Positions 22,967 through 30,616 are shown, numbered from the stretch's first letter. The stretch: 34,437 nt of DNA from Opitutaceae bacterium (GCA_014879845.1 JACSRI010000157.1:1-34437), one strand, 5' to 3'. A program made the numbers and translations. Notes: a model not told the origin generated them from the sequence alone.

Positions 22967-24108
22967 GGCGACGAGCGGAGTTGAAGCAACGATGCCGCGA
23001 GCACCACGGCCGCCGCCGGCGCGGCCCACAGCGGCACGCGGCCGAACTGCTCGGCCAGGCCCACGCCCGCGCCCGAGCCGACCCAGCCGGCGAGCGCATA
23101 GACCCACGTGGCGCGCCACGCGGGCCGCAGGCCGGCGTCGCCGGGGCCGAGCGCGGCAAACGCGGCGAGGGCGGTGGAATAGAGCGAAACACCCGCGGCA
23201 TACGCCGGTCCGGCCCAGAGCGCGGCACCGCTGCTGCCGAATCCGAAGTGCCCGGCCGCGAGCAGCGCGAACGCCGCGGCAAGCACCACGCGAAACGCGC
23301 CGCGATCGATGAGCAGGCCGGCGCCGAGCGCGGCCAGCGCGTGGGTCGCGCCGATGAGCCGCAGCGTGCGAGGCCCGCCCCAGAAGAGGTCGCGCAGGTC
23401 GGCCGAGTTTTGCACGGCCGTGAACGCCGCGGAGTCGAACCAGACGAGCGCGAGGAAACCGAGCGTCGCCATGGCCACGATGCGTCGCGAGACCAGCCCC
23501 GTGTAGGGGCCATCTGACGACACGGGAGCGGCCGTGCGTCCGGCGAGCGCGAAGCCGAGCCCGGCGAGCGCGGCTGCCGCGCTGATCCAGCCCTTGTCGG
23601 ACGGCGAGGCGGTGAAGAAGGCGGGAAAGTTGCAGACGAGGTAGGCGAGACCGGTGCCCGCTCCGACGTGCACGCCGAGCGCATGGCCGCCGGTGAAGCG
23701 TCGCAGCAGGATCGCGGCCGCGACCGTGGAGGCGCCGAGGCCGGCGCCGGTGAGCAGGGCGATGGCGGCGAGCATGCCCATGCCCGCTGCGGGTTGCGCA
23801 AACGCGAATGCCGCGAGACCGCCCGCCGCCGCGGCGAGGGCGAAGCCGATCGCGCCGGCGAATCGTGCCTCGCGCCGCTGCAGCGCCATCGCCGTGGCGA
23901 TGCTTGCGGCGATGCCGGCCAGCGCCATCGCGCCGAGCACACGATGGATCGCCTCGACCGGGTGGCCGGCTGCGCGGATGCCCTGCAGGAACCCGAACTG
24001 CGCGAAAATCAGGAAGTGGACATAGATGGCCGCGACGAGGCCGACGGCGGCTGGCGAAATGCGCGATCCGCCCGAGGCGGAACCAGCCGTGGACGCGGGC
24101 AAGCTCAT
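22963..24108 (-). CDS. Major-facilitator-like membrane transporter
   Basis: 381 aa, mostly hydrophobic, with about 11-12 predicted membrane segments from residue 20 onward. It has a central break around 210-225 (SSDGPYTGLVSRR) that separates two halves, as in MFS proteins. His and Met residues in membrane regions (PAAGMGM, GGHALGVHVGAG, YVHFLIF) recall, but do not prove, a metal transporter. CcoA, the copper importer needed for cbb3 oxidase assembly, is also an MFS protein, so a copper-supply role is a reasonable guess from context. Start and stop overlap its neighbours by ATGA on both sides. Confidence 0.75.
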   Translation of the reverse strand: MSLPASTAGSASGGSRISPAAVGLVAAIYVHFLIFAQFGFLQGIRAAGHPVEAIHRVLGAMALAGIAASIATAMALQRREARFAGAIGFALAAAAGGLAAFAFAQPAAGMGMLAAIALLTGAGLGASTVAAAILLRRFTGGHALGVHVGAGTGLAYLVCNFPAFFTASPSDKGWISAAAALAGLGFALAGRTAAPVSSDGPYTGLVSRRIVAMATLGFLALVWFDSAAFTAVQNSADLRDLFWGGPRTLRLIGATHALAALGAGLLIDRGAFRVVLAAAFALLAAGHFGFGSSGAALWAGPAYAAGVSLYSTALAAFAALGPGDAGLRPAWRATWVYALAGWVGSGAGVGLAEQFGRVPLWAAPAAAVVLAASLLQLRSSP

Positions 24109-24518
24109 GCCTCGAACCAACGTGCGTTCAATCCCCAGGCCTGGAGGAGGGCGAGCGTGGCATCCGAGAAGCCGACGACGAGCCAGGCGGGTTCGAGGTG
24201 TTTCGTCGCTACTGCGGTCAACGTGAATGCCGCGATGCAGGTGCGGATGGCGGCGGTCGCGCCCCACACGCCGTGGAGTCGTTGCGCCCGTCGGTCAAAC
24301 CGCGAGGTGGCCAGCCCCCAGAGGTAGGAGAGCCCGACACCCATCACGAACGCGCCGACGAATCGCATGAGGATGTCGCCGCCACCTCCGGGCATGGTCG
24401 CGCCGAAGAGATGGAGCGTCGTCTCGGGCAAGGTCACGAGGAGGGCGCCGGTCGTGGTGTCGAGCAGGCCGGCCCCGAGCGAGAGGAGGATGACGAAAGT
24501 CGTACGGTCAGAGCGCAT
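24105..24518 (-). CDS. Small four-helix membrane protein, unknown
   Basis: 137 aa with four hydrophobic segments (about 8-30, 47-68, 84-102 and 108-126). A Gly-rich loop (MPGGGGD) follows the first. No cysteine or histidine pattern suggesting a cofactor is seen. I recognise no family. Its start lies 11 bp inside the end of the CcoN-like gene and its stop overlaps the next start by ATGA, so it is clearly part of the unit. A small accessory subunit of the oxidase or the transporter is possible. Confidence 0.8.
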   Translation of the reverse strand: MRSDRTTFVILLSLGAGLLDTTTGALLVTLPETTLHLFGATMPGGGGDILMRFVGAFVMGVGLSYLWGLATSRFDRRAQRLHGVWGATAAIRTCIAAFTLTAVATKHLEPAWLVVGFSDATLALLQAWGLNARWFEA

Positions 24519-25854
24519 GGGCGGATCCGGGTTTGGAGGCTGTTGTCTCGATCGCGGAGTCAGGCCCGCGCCGCGCCGCAGCCCGCAGCCACAGAACGGC
24601 GGCGCCGAGCATCATGACGCCGGTAAGGAGACGGAGGGCGTAGCCGACGCTGACGGCGTTGGCGCCGTTGTAGGCGGCGAGCGGTTCGGCCGCCTCGTGG
24701 AATCCGACCCACGTGAGCACGCCGATCATCGCACCGCTGCCGGCGTTCCACAGCAACCACGGCAGGCGCGCGTCGAGCGCGCGGGCGAGCGCACTCGCGG
24801 GAGCGAGCGAGACGAGCACCAGCATGTTCAGCGCGGTGAGCAGCCCGGCCATGGCGAGGTGCGAGTGGGCGACGAACGCGTTGGTGAACTTCAGGCGGTC
24901 GAGGACGCCGGGCAGGAAGAGCACCCAACCGTCGACCACGAGGAGCGCGCACCACACCGCCGTCGTGATGAGCCAGCGGCGCTGCGACCGCTCCCACACG
25001 AAGAGGCGGAACCACCACACCAGCAGCGGCGGCCAGACCAGCAGGGTGCCGAGGCCGGCGATCTGCTCGGCGTCGTGGTTGGTGGCGTTGCCGTGCCCGA
25101 TGTATAGATACACCACCCAGTTGGCCGCGAAGATGAGGCCGGCGGTGATCGACTCCTGCACGATGCGGCGCCGGGCCGGGCGACCGAGCAGGGTGGGCAA
25201 CACCAGCGCGATGCCGACTACGCCGAGGCTCGAGGCAAGCAGGCTGTGGCCGGTGGCGCCGCCGCTGTCGGGATTGACCGGCGGGTAGACGGAGGGCTGG
25301 GCCGAGAAGTGCAGGGCGAGCGGCACGGCGGCGAGGACGAGGAGCATCGCGGCGTCGGCTATGCGGTGGGCCGTGCGCCCGCGATCGAGACGGCGGCGCG
25401 CCCACCAGCCGGCGGTGAGCACGGCCCAGAGGAGCAGCTGTGCGCCGGCGAAGGCGAGATCGTCGGCGCCGCTCCAGTCGAGGAAGAGCTTGCCGCTGGT
25501 ATGCCCGCCGAGCCAGTCGAGCGAGCCGGCGAGGAGCGCGCTGAGCCACGCGGCCAGCGCCACGCGCCCGGCCGTGTGCCAGGCGTCGGCCGGCGGGAGC
25601 ATCCGCAGCATCAATACGCCGACGACCGGCAGGCTGCACCAGCCAAAGAGCTGCACGTCGAGGTGCACGGGCATCCAGCGCCCGTAGGTGAGCGGACCCA
25701 TGAGCCGCCCGGCCTCGGGCCAGAGCAGGACGAACGCGAGCCAGAGCCCGACCGCGCTCGCCGCGATCAGGCAGGCGAGCGAGGCGAGGGCGACCGAGCG
25801 CTGCAGCGCGGCGCGGAAGGCGGCGTCGCCGGGCGACTGTGCCTCAGTCATCAT
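24508..25854 (-). CDS. Divergent haem-copper oxidase subunit I (CcoN-like)
   Basis: 448 aa with about 11-12 membrane helices. Low-spin haem ligands appear as H64 (MPVHLDVQLFGW) and H332, and the high-spin haem ligand as H330, in FVAHSHLAMAG. This matches CcoN H60, H347 and H345. For CuB, H203 (ATGHSLLASS) and H254 (YIGHGNATNH) fit two ligands by spacing. The canonical adjacent His-His (CcoN H257-H258) reads H254-G255, and the WAGP bases before it are deleted. Y249 or Y251 could stand for the cross-linked Tyr, at altered spacing. There is no Glu where NorB needs it. It may be a true but unusual oxidase, or a quinol/cytochrome haem-b protein without O2 chemistry. It pairs with the CcoO-like gene. 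It starts MM at 25854, inside the ATPase end. Confidence 0.8.
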   Translation of the reverse strand: MMTEAQSPGDAAFRAALQRSVALASLACLIAASAVGLWLAFVLLWPEAGRLMGPLTYGRWMPVHLDVQLFGWCSLPVVGVLMLRMLPPADAWHTAGRVALAAWLSALLAGSLDWLGGHTSGKLFLDWSGADDLAFAGAQLLLWAVLTAGWWARRRLDRGRTAHRIADAAMLLVLAAVPLALHFSAQPSVYPPVNPDSGGATGHSLLASSLGVVGIALVLPTLLGRPARRRIVQESITAGLIFAANWVVYLYIGHGNATNHDAEQIAGLGTLLVWPPLLVWWFRLFVWERSQRRWLITTAVWCALLVVDGWVLFLPGVLDRLKFTNAFVAHSHLAMAGLLTALNMLVLVSLAPASALARALDARLPWLLWNAGSGAMIGVLTWVGFHEAAEPLAAYNGANAVSVGYALRLLTGVMMLGAAVLWLRAAARRGPDSAIETTASKPGSAHAL

Positions 25855-26542
25855 GCACGATGCGTCCGTCGCGCACGAGCACGAGGCGGCCGCAGGCCTC
25901 GGCGAGGCTGCGGTCGTGCGTGGCGAGGATGAGGGTCGCGCTCTCGCGCGCCACGAGGTCGATCAACATCTTGAATACGCGCGAGCCGTTCTCCTCGTCG
26001 AGCGAGCCGGTGGGCTCGTCGGCGAGCACGAGGCGCGGGCGGTTGACGAGGGCCCGGCAGAGCGCGGCGCGCTGGCGCTCGCCGCCGGAGAGTTCCTGCA
26101 CGGGCCGGTCGATGCGGTGGGCGATGCCGGTGGCCTCGAGCAATTCCTCGACGCGCGTCTTCACCTCGCGGGGATGGCGGCCGGCGGCCAGCGCGGGCAC
26201 GAGGCAGTTCTCACGCAGCGTGAGATCGGGGATGAGATTGTGGAGCTGGAAGACGAATCCGACCGTGTCGCGCAGCAGCGCGGTGCGCTGCTCGGGCGTG
26301 CGGATGGGATGGCCGTCGAGGTGCACGTCGCCTTCGTCGGGCGAGTCGAGTCCGCCGAGGATGTTGAGCAACGTGCTCTTGCCCGAGCCGGATGCGCCGC
26401 ACAGCGCGACCGTTTCGCCGGCGTGCACGTGCAGGTCGACGCCCTGGAGCACGCGGATGCGGCCGGAGTCGTAGGATTTCCAGAGGCCGCGCACGCTCAC
26501 GATCGGCGGGGACGCGTGGTTGTTGGGCGGAGGCGTGATCAT
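25844..26542 (-). CDS. ABC transporter ATPase, MacB/LolD type
   Basis: 232 aa. Walker A GASGSGKST at 49-57, Q-loop VFQLHNLIP, signature LSGGERQR at 151-158, Walker B LVLADEP at 171-177 with catalytic E176, and switch H209 (LATHD). These are the hallmarks of the LolD/MacB/FtsE clade, which works with FtsX-type permeases on substrates extracted from the membrane or periplasm. Its partner is the permease at 26655, 112 bp upstream. The gap is filled by a REPIN-like repeat. The end overlaps the CcoN-like start by 11 bp. Confidence 0.95.
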   Translation of the reverse strand: MITPPPNNHASPPIVSVRGLWKSYDSGRIRVLQGVDLHVHAGETVALCGASGSGKSTLLNILGGLDSPDEGDVHLDGHPIRTPEQRTALLRDTVGFVFQLHNLIPDLTLRENCLVPALAAGRHPREVKTRVEELLEATGIAHRIDRPVQELSGGERQRAALCRALVNRPRLVLADEPTGSLDEENGSRVFKMLIDLVARESATLILATHDRSLAEACGRLVLVRDGRIVHDD

Positions 26543-26562
26543 GCGTGAGCGCAGCTTGCGGG

Positions 26563-26635
26563 TAGGGCGAGGCCTCCGGCCGAGCCGCGAGTGCGGGTCC
26601 GCGTGGGTTGCGGCTCGGCCGGAGGCCTCGCCCTA
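26563..26635. repeat. REPIN-like inverted repeat, copy 3, inside the operon
   Basis: Two perfect inverted 26-bp cores (26563-26588 and 26610-26635) enclose a 21-nt loop. Both match the copy at 20405. It lies between the permease stop (26655) and the ATPase start (26542). It is the only sizeable gap in an otherwise overlapping series. A 26-bp stem in the mRNA would be very stable and may set the ratio of the two halves of the transcript. Confidence 0.9.
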
Positions 26636-26654
26636 TCAGGTTCACGAGTCCGGT

Positions 26655-27767
26655 TCATTCGTAGCGCAGCGCTCGCGCCGTCTCGATGCGCATGGCAAAA
26701 CGCGCGGGCCAGGCGGCGCCGGCGGCGCCGGTCAGGCCGGCGACCAGCACCGCGGCCGCGGCCACGGTCCACTCGAGCTGCGGCATCACGTAGCCCTGGA
26801 GAAACGGCAGGTGTTTCATGATCACCACCGCGGCGTAGCCGAGCCCGAGCCCGAGCACGGCTCCGGCGAGCGAGACGACGAGCGACTCGCCCAGGATGAG
26901 CGAGGCGACCTGGCGCGGGGAGAATCCGCAGGACTTGAGGATCGCCAGTTCGCGGATACGCACGAAGACCGAGAGCACCATCGTGTTGGCCACGCCGAGT
27001 CCGCCGAGCAGGAAGGCCGCGAGCCCGACCGCCCAGCTCGTGGCGCGCAGGATCTTGAACTGCGAGTAGCCGCGGTTGAACTCGGCGTTTTCCAGCGCGA
27101 TGAGGTAGGGGATCTCGGCGGCCACGCGCTCGCGGAAGGCCGCGGCCTGGGCGGAATCGCGCAGCTTGATCGTGATGATCGAGGACACGCCCTCGCGTCG
27201 GAAGTACTCGCGCGCGGTCGCGAGCGGGAGGAACACGCCGCCGTCCTCGAAGCCGTTGCGCGTCTGCACCACGCCGCCGACGATGTAGTCGCGCGCGCCG
27301 ATCGTGACCTTCTCGCCGAGCCCGGCCTCGAGAAACTCCGAGGCGCGCGCACCCAGTACGATCTCGCCTTCGCGGCGGCCGAATGCGGCGCGGTCGCCCG
27401 CGAGCCAGGTGGCGGTGTCGAGGCGCGGGTCCTCGGGGCTGACGCCGAAACAGGTCACCACTGGGTGTCCCTGCGTGGAGACGAGCCCGAAGAGCAGCGG
27501 CAGCGCCGAGTCGACTTCCGGCATGGCGCGGAGTTTTTCGAGGTCCTCGTCGTCGACGGCGGAGAAGAAGAGGTCGGAGACATTGCGCTCGAAGACGAGC
27601 ATCTCGGTGTCGTGCGCGAGGATGCCCTGGAACATGCCGATCGCACCCCGCACCACGGCGATGACGGAAAACATCGCCGCCACGCCGAGCGCGATGCCGG
27701 CGACGCCGATGGCCGTGCGCACGCGGTGACGGCGCAGGTTGATGACGACGAGGCGGAGGTGATTCAT
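26655..27767 (-). CDS. FtsX/MacB-type ABC permease
   Basis: 370 aa. TM1 (about 17-42) is followed by a large periplasmic MacB-like domain (about 45-235). Three C-terminal helices follow (about 245-270, 292-320 and 335-358). Typical family wording is seen: RTAIGVAGIALGVAAMFSV, NTMVLSVFVRIRELAILKS and the coupling-helix region GFSPRQVASLILGE. MacB-type permeases act as mechanotransmitters rather than channels. No HlyD-like fusion protein or TolC is adjacent, so a LolCDE-like or lipid-handling role is as likely as efflux. Its start overlaps the prenyl synthase stop by ATGA. Confidence 0.92.
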   Translation of the reverse strand: MNHLRLVVINLRRHRVRTAIGVAGIALGVAAMFSVIAVVRGAIGMFQGILAHDTEMLVFERNVSDLFFSAVDDEDLEKLRAMPEVDSALPLLFGLVSTQGHPVVTCFGVSPEDPRLDTATWLAGDRAAFGRREGEIVLGARASEFLEAGLGEKVTIGARDYIVGGVVQTRNGFEDGGVFLPLATAREYFRREGVSSIITIKLRDSAQAAAFRERVAAEIPYLIALENAEFNRGYSQFKILRATSWAVGLAAFLLGGLGVANTMVLSVFVRIRELAILKSCGFSPRQVASLILGESLVVSLAGAVLGLGLGYAAVVIMKHLPFLQGYVMPQLEWTVAAAAVLVAGLTGAAGAAWPARFAMRIETARALRYE

Positions 27768-28708
27768 GCGCAGCGCGAGGCCGGGAGAGGATCGTGCAGG
27801 TGGGCGGAGGCCGCCACGCCAAAACGATCGATCAGCGGGCCGAGCGTGCGCCAGCCCGGCCGGAGTTCGACCAGGCTGCGGAACGAGGAATCGAGCAGAC
27901 CGAGCAGGCGCCGCAGGCGGGCCGAGGCGGCGTCGCGCCCCGCGGCGATGACGAAGTTGGGCCGGCCGCGGCCGGCGTCGCGGCCCGCGGTCTTGCCCGT
28001 GACGGCGCCGGAACCGAGGTCGCCGAAGTCGTCGGCGATCTGATACGCGAGACCCCAGGCCACGCTCACGCGGTCGATGAGGAGCCGCTCGCGCGCGCCG
28101 GCGCCGGCCAGCAGCGCGGGGGTGACCAGGCTCAGGCGCAGGAGCGAGACTGTCTTGCCCAAGGCGATACGTGCGACCGTGCGCGGCGTGCGGTCCGTCG
28201 CGGTGAAGTGGAGGTCGAGGCTCTGGCCGTCGAGCACCCCAGCGGTGCCGAGGCAGCGCTCGACGTGTGCGGCCGTGGCGGCGCGGTGCGCCTCCGGCAC
28301 GGCGGCGAGCGCGTCCCAGACGAGCCGGTAGCCGCGGTTGATGAAGCCGAGGGCGCCGAGGATCGTCGCCCCTTCGCCGTGCACGACGTGCGGACAGGGC
28401 CGGCCGCGGCGCAGGTGCGCGTCGTCCATGCAGGGCAAGTCGTCGAGCAGCAGCGAGGCGGTGTGGAAATACTCGAGCGCGCTCGCGAGCGGACGCGTCG
28501 CCGCGGCGGGCAAGTCGAGCGCGGCGCCGGCGATCAGTCCGAGCTGCAGGCGCGTGAGATTGCCCGGCGTGGCGAGCGTGTCGCGCAGCACCCCGGCGAG
28601 GTGCGGCTCGCGGGCGTTGACTGCGATGCCCGTGACGTAGGCTTGGTGCGCGCGGGCGAGGAGCTGGGCGCGCGGCGAGTCTCCGCCCGATGTGCTGGCG
28701 GGGATCAT
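27764..28708 (-). CDS. Polyprenyl (GGPP-type) synthase-like protein
   Basis: 314 aa trans-prenyltransferase. The first aspartate-rich motif is DDLPCMDD (89-96), followed by AHLRRGRP. The second is DDFGD (226-230) in AYQIADDFGDLGS. GQSLDL (161-166) and KTVSLL (185-190) are also present. The residue five before the first motif is Ala (FHTASLLLDD), as in CrtE geranylgeranyl diphosphate synthases, and unlike the Tyr of E. coli IspA. The N-terminal GKRxRP motif that binds IPP reads GNLTRL (49-54), losing the Lys. The enzyme may therefore be altered or accept a different substrate. It overlaps both neighbours by ATGA. Confidence 0.88.
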   Translation of the reverse strand: MIPASTSGGDSPRAQLLARAHQAYVTGIAVNAREPHLAGVLRDTLATPGNLTRLQLGLIAGAALDLPAAATRPLASALEYFHTASLLLDDLPCMDDAHLRRGRPCPHVVHGEGATILGALGFINRGYRLVWDALAAVPEAHRAATAAHVERCLGTAGVLDGQSLDLHFTATDRTPRTVARIALGKTVSLLRLSLVTPALLAGAGARERLLIDRVSVAWGLAYQIADDFGDLGSGAVTGKTAGRDAGRGRPNFVIAAGRDAASARLRRLLGLLDSSFRSLVELRPGWRTLGPLIDRFGVAASAHLHDPLPASRCA

Positions 28709-29262
28709 TCCAGGGTCCCGGTGACGGAGAAGCTGACCTTCACCTCGGTGTCGACCGTGAGCAGGCCAAACTTGCGAAACTGGGAGAGCCCGAACTTCGT
28801 CACGTCGACCACGGCGTCGCCGGTCACGGTGAGTTTCGCGCCCTCGCGCCGGAGGGTGACGGGAAACGAGACCGGCACGGTCACGCCGTGCAGCACGAGG
28901 TCGCCCTCGGCGACGCGGGCGGCTGGCGTGCCGGAGAATTTTGTGAGCCGAAACTCCACGGCCGGCTTCGACTCGTGCTCCATCCAATGGTGCATCTCGG
29001 CGTCGCGCTTCTCGTGGTCGGTCGTCATCGTCGCGCCGTCCCCCTTGAAGACCACGACGTCGGGCAGCTCGGCGCCCTCGGGCAGGCTCAGCTCGAGGTC
29101 CCAGGTGGCGATCCACCCCTCGAACGAGTGCATCGTCGCCTTGGCCACGAAGCCGACCTTCGAGGCGGTGTGGTCGACCTTGAGTTTTTGGGCGGCGGCG
29201 GAAAGTGGAGCGGTGGCGACGGTGGCCGCGACGAGCAGTAGGGTGAGCAAACGCGATTTCAT
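28705..29262 (-). CDS. YceI family isoprenoid-binding-type periplasmic protein
   Basis: 185 aa with signal peptide MKSRLLTLLLVAATVATAPLSAAA. The mature part follows the YceI lipocalin-like fold: KVDHTASKVGFVAKATMHSF, then RDAEMHHWMEHESKPAVEFRL, GDLVLHGVTVPVSFPV and DVTKFGLSQF. YceI relatives bind polyprenyl compounds such as ubiquinone-type chains in a hydrophobic barrel. The start at 29262 is preferred for the signal peptide, with AGGA just upstream. The frame is open further to 29310 without support. It is the first gene of the ten-gene unit and is followed directly (ATGA) by a prenyl synthase. Confidence 0.9.
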   Translation of the reverse strand: MKSRLLTLLLVAATVATAPLSAAAQKLKVDHTASKVGFVAKATMHSFEGWIATWDLELSLPEGAELPDVVVFKGDGATMTTDHEKRDAEMHHWMEHESKPAVEFRLTKFSGTPAARVAEGDLVLHGVTVPVSFPVTLRREGAKLTVTGDAVVDVTKFGLSQFRKFGLLTVDTEVKVSFSVTGTLE

Positions 29263-29398
29263 GGTCCTGAAAGGTAACAGCCCGGCATGAACACACCGTG
29301 AATGGCGCATGAATGATTGTTCATCTGGCGGCGGGGCGGCTTCTCGGATGGGAGGGGCGCGGGCGCCCGGTATTCCTCGCGGGCGCGTGCATGGGCTG

Positions 29399-29472
29399 CC
29401 GTGGTAGCGCAGGCTTCCAGCCTGCCGGTCGACGGCGGCTCAGTAAGCGCAGGCTGGAAGCCTGCGCCACGG
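29399..29472. repeat. REPIN-like inverted repeat, second family
   Basis: The arms (29399-29425 and 29449-29472) are inverted copies of CCGTGGCGCAGGCTTCCAGC..., identical except for an extra TAG in the left arm. Each arm core, GCAGGCT-TCC-AGCCTGC, is a perfect 7-bp hairpin with a TCC loop. It lies in the 259-bp divergent region between the YceI gene and aroB. That region must hold both promoters. I see no reliable -35/-10 pair for either direction in 29263-29398. Confidence 0.88.
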
Positions 29473-29521
29473 CGGGCACGGTCATTGACGACCCACGGGG
29501 GCGGCGCTAGGAGTTCCCGGC

Positions 29522-30616
29522 GTGTCCGCTGTCGAAACCCTTCAGGTACAATTGGCCGAGCGCAGTTACCCGATCACCTTCGGTTCCGGTCTCGGGACGC
29601 AGGTCGCCGAGGCGGTGTCCGCCGCGCGGAGCCAGGGGCGCCGACTGGTCGTCGTGACCGACGATAATGTGCGTGCGGCCGCGGGCGCGCTTTTCGCCGG
29701 ACCGCTCGCCGGTCTCCCGACCTACACGGTGCCGGCGGGCGAGGGTTCGAAGACCCTGGGCGTCTTCGCGGGCGCCTGCGAATTCCTGGCGCGCGAGCGT
29801 ATCGACCGCGGTGGCGTGCTCGTCGCCGTGGGGGGCGGGGTGGTGGGCGACCTCGGCGGATTCCTCGCCGCCGCCTACCTGCGCGGCATCGATTTCTGGC
29901 AGATCCCCACCACGCTGCTCGCCATGGTCGACAGCGCCGTGGGCGGCAAGACTGGGGTCAACCTCGAGGCCGGGAAAAACCTCGTCGGCGCGTTCCACCA
30001 GCCGCGTTCGGTCACCTGCGACATGGCGCTGCTGCGCACGCTGCCGGCGCGCGAGTTCGCCGCCGGCATGGCCGAGGTGATCAAATACGGCCTGCTCGCC
30101 GACGCCGCGCTCTTCACCGACCTCGAGCGCGCTCCGATGACCTCGCCCGACGACCCGCGCCTCGCCGGCATCGTGCGGCGCTGTTGTGCGATCAAGGCCA
30201 CGGTCGTGCAGGCCGACGAACGCGAAACCGCGTCGAGCGGCGGGCGCGCCCTGCTCAACCTCGGGCACACCTTCGCCCACGCCATCGAGGCCGTCGCGGG
30301 CTACGGTCAGTACCTGCACGGCGAGGCCGTGGGCGTGGGCCTCGTCGCGGCGGCGCGCCTCTCGGAATTGCTCGGGCTCGTCCCGGCGGCCGACGTCGCC
30401 CGCGTGCGCCGCGTGGTCGAGGCACACACACTGCCCGTGCGCCTGCGCGCACCGCTCGCGACCGACGCGCTGGTCGAGGCGATGAAACGCGACAAGAAGG
30501 TGAAGCACGGTCGCCTGCGCTTCGTCGTGCTGGAGCGCCTCGGCACCGCGGTCACGCGCGACGAGGTCGACCCGGCGTTGGCCGTGCAGATCTGGAAGGA
30601 GATGGGCGCCTCGTGA
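29522..30616 (+). CDS. aroB: 3-dehydroquinate synthase
   Basis: Second step of the shikimate pathway: cyclises DAHP to 3-dehydroquinate with NAD and a divalent metal. It is 364 aa, full length. The NAD-binding region is VAVGGGVVGDLGGFLAA (101-117). The Zn ligands are E185 (AEVIKYG), H249 (LNLGHTFAHAIE) and H266 (YLHGEAVGVG). The start is GTG at 29522, supported by AGGAG at 29509-29513. It is divergent from the ten-gene unit. Confidence 0.96.
   Translation: MSAVETLQVQLAERSYPITFGSGLGTQVAEAVSAARSQGRRLVVVTDDNVRAAAGALFAGPLAGLPTYTVPAGEGSKTLGVFAGACEFLARERIDRGGVLVAVGGGVVGDLGGFLAAAYLRGIDFWQIPTTLLAMVDSAVGGKTGVNLEAGKNLVGAFHQPRSVTCDMALLRTLPAREFAAGMAEVIKYGLLADAALFTDLERAPMTSPDDPRLAGIVRRCCAIKATVVQADERETASSGGRALLNLGHTFAHAIEAVAGYGQYLHGEAVGVGLVAAARLSELLGLVPAADVARVRRVVEAHTLPVRLRAPLATDALVEAMKRDKKVKHGRLRFVVLERLGTAVTRDEVDPALAVQIWKEMGAS

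Noticed and set aside
24508-25854. Assignment of the subunit I protein as nitric oxide reductase NorB
   Set aside because: The Glu next to the FeB histidine of NorB is absent at the aligned place (HSLLASS), and the partner cytochrome has CcoO wording (SQFIRP, GPDL), not NorC.
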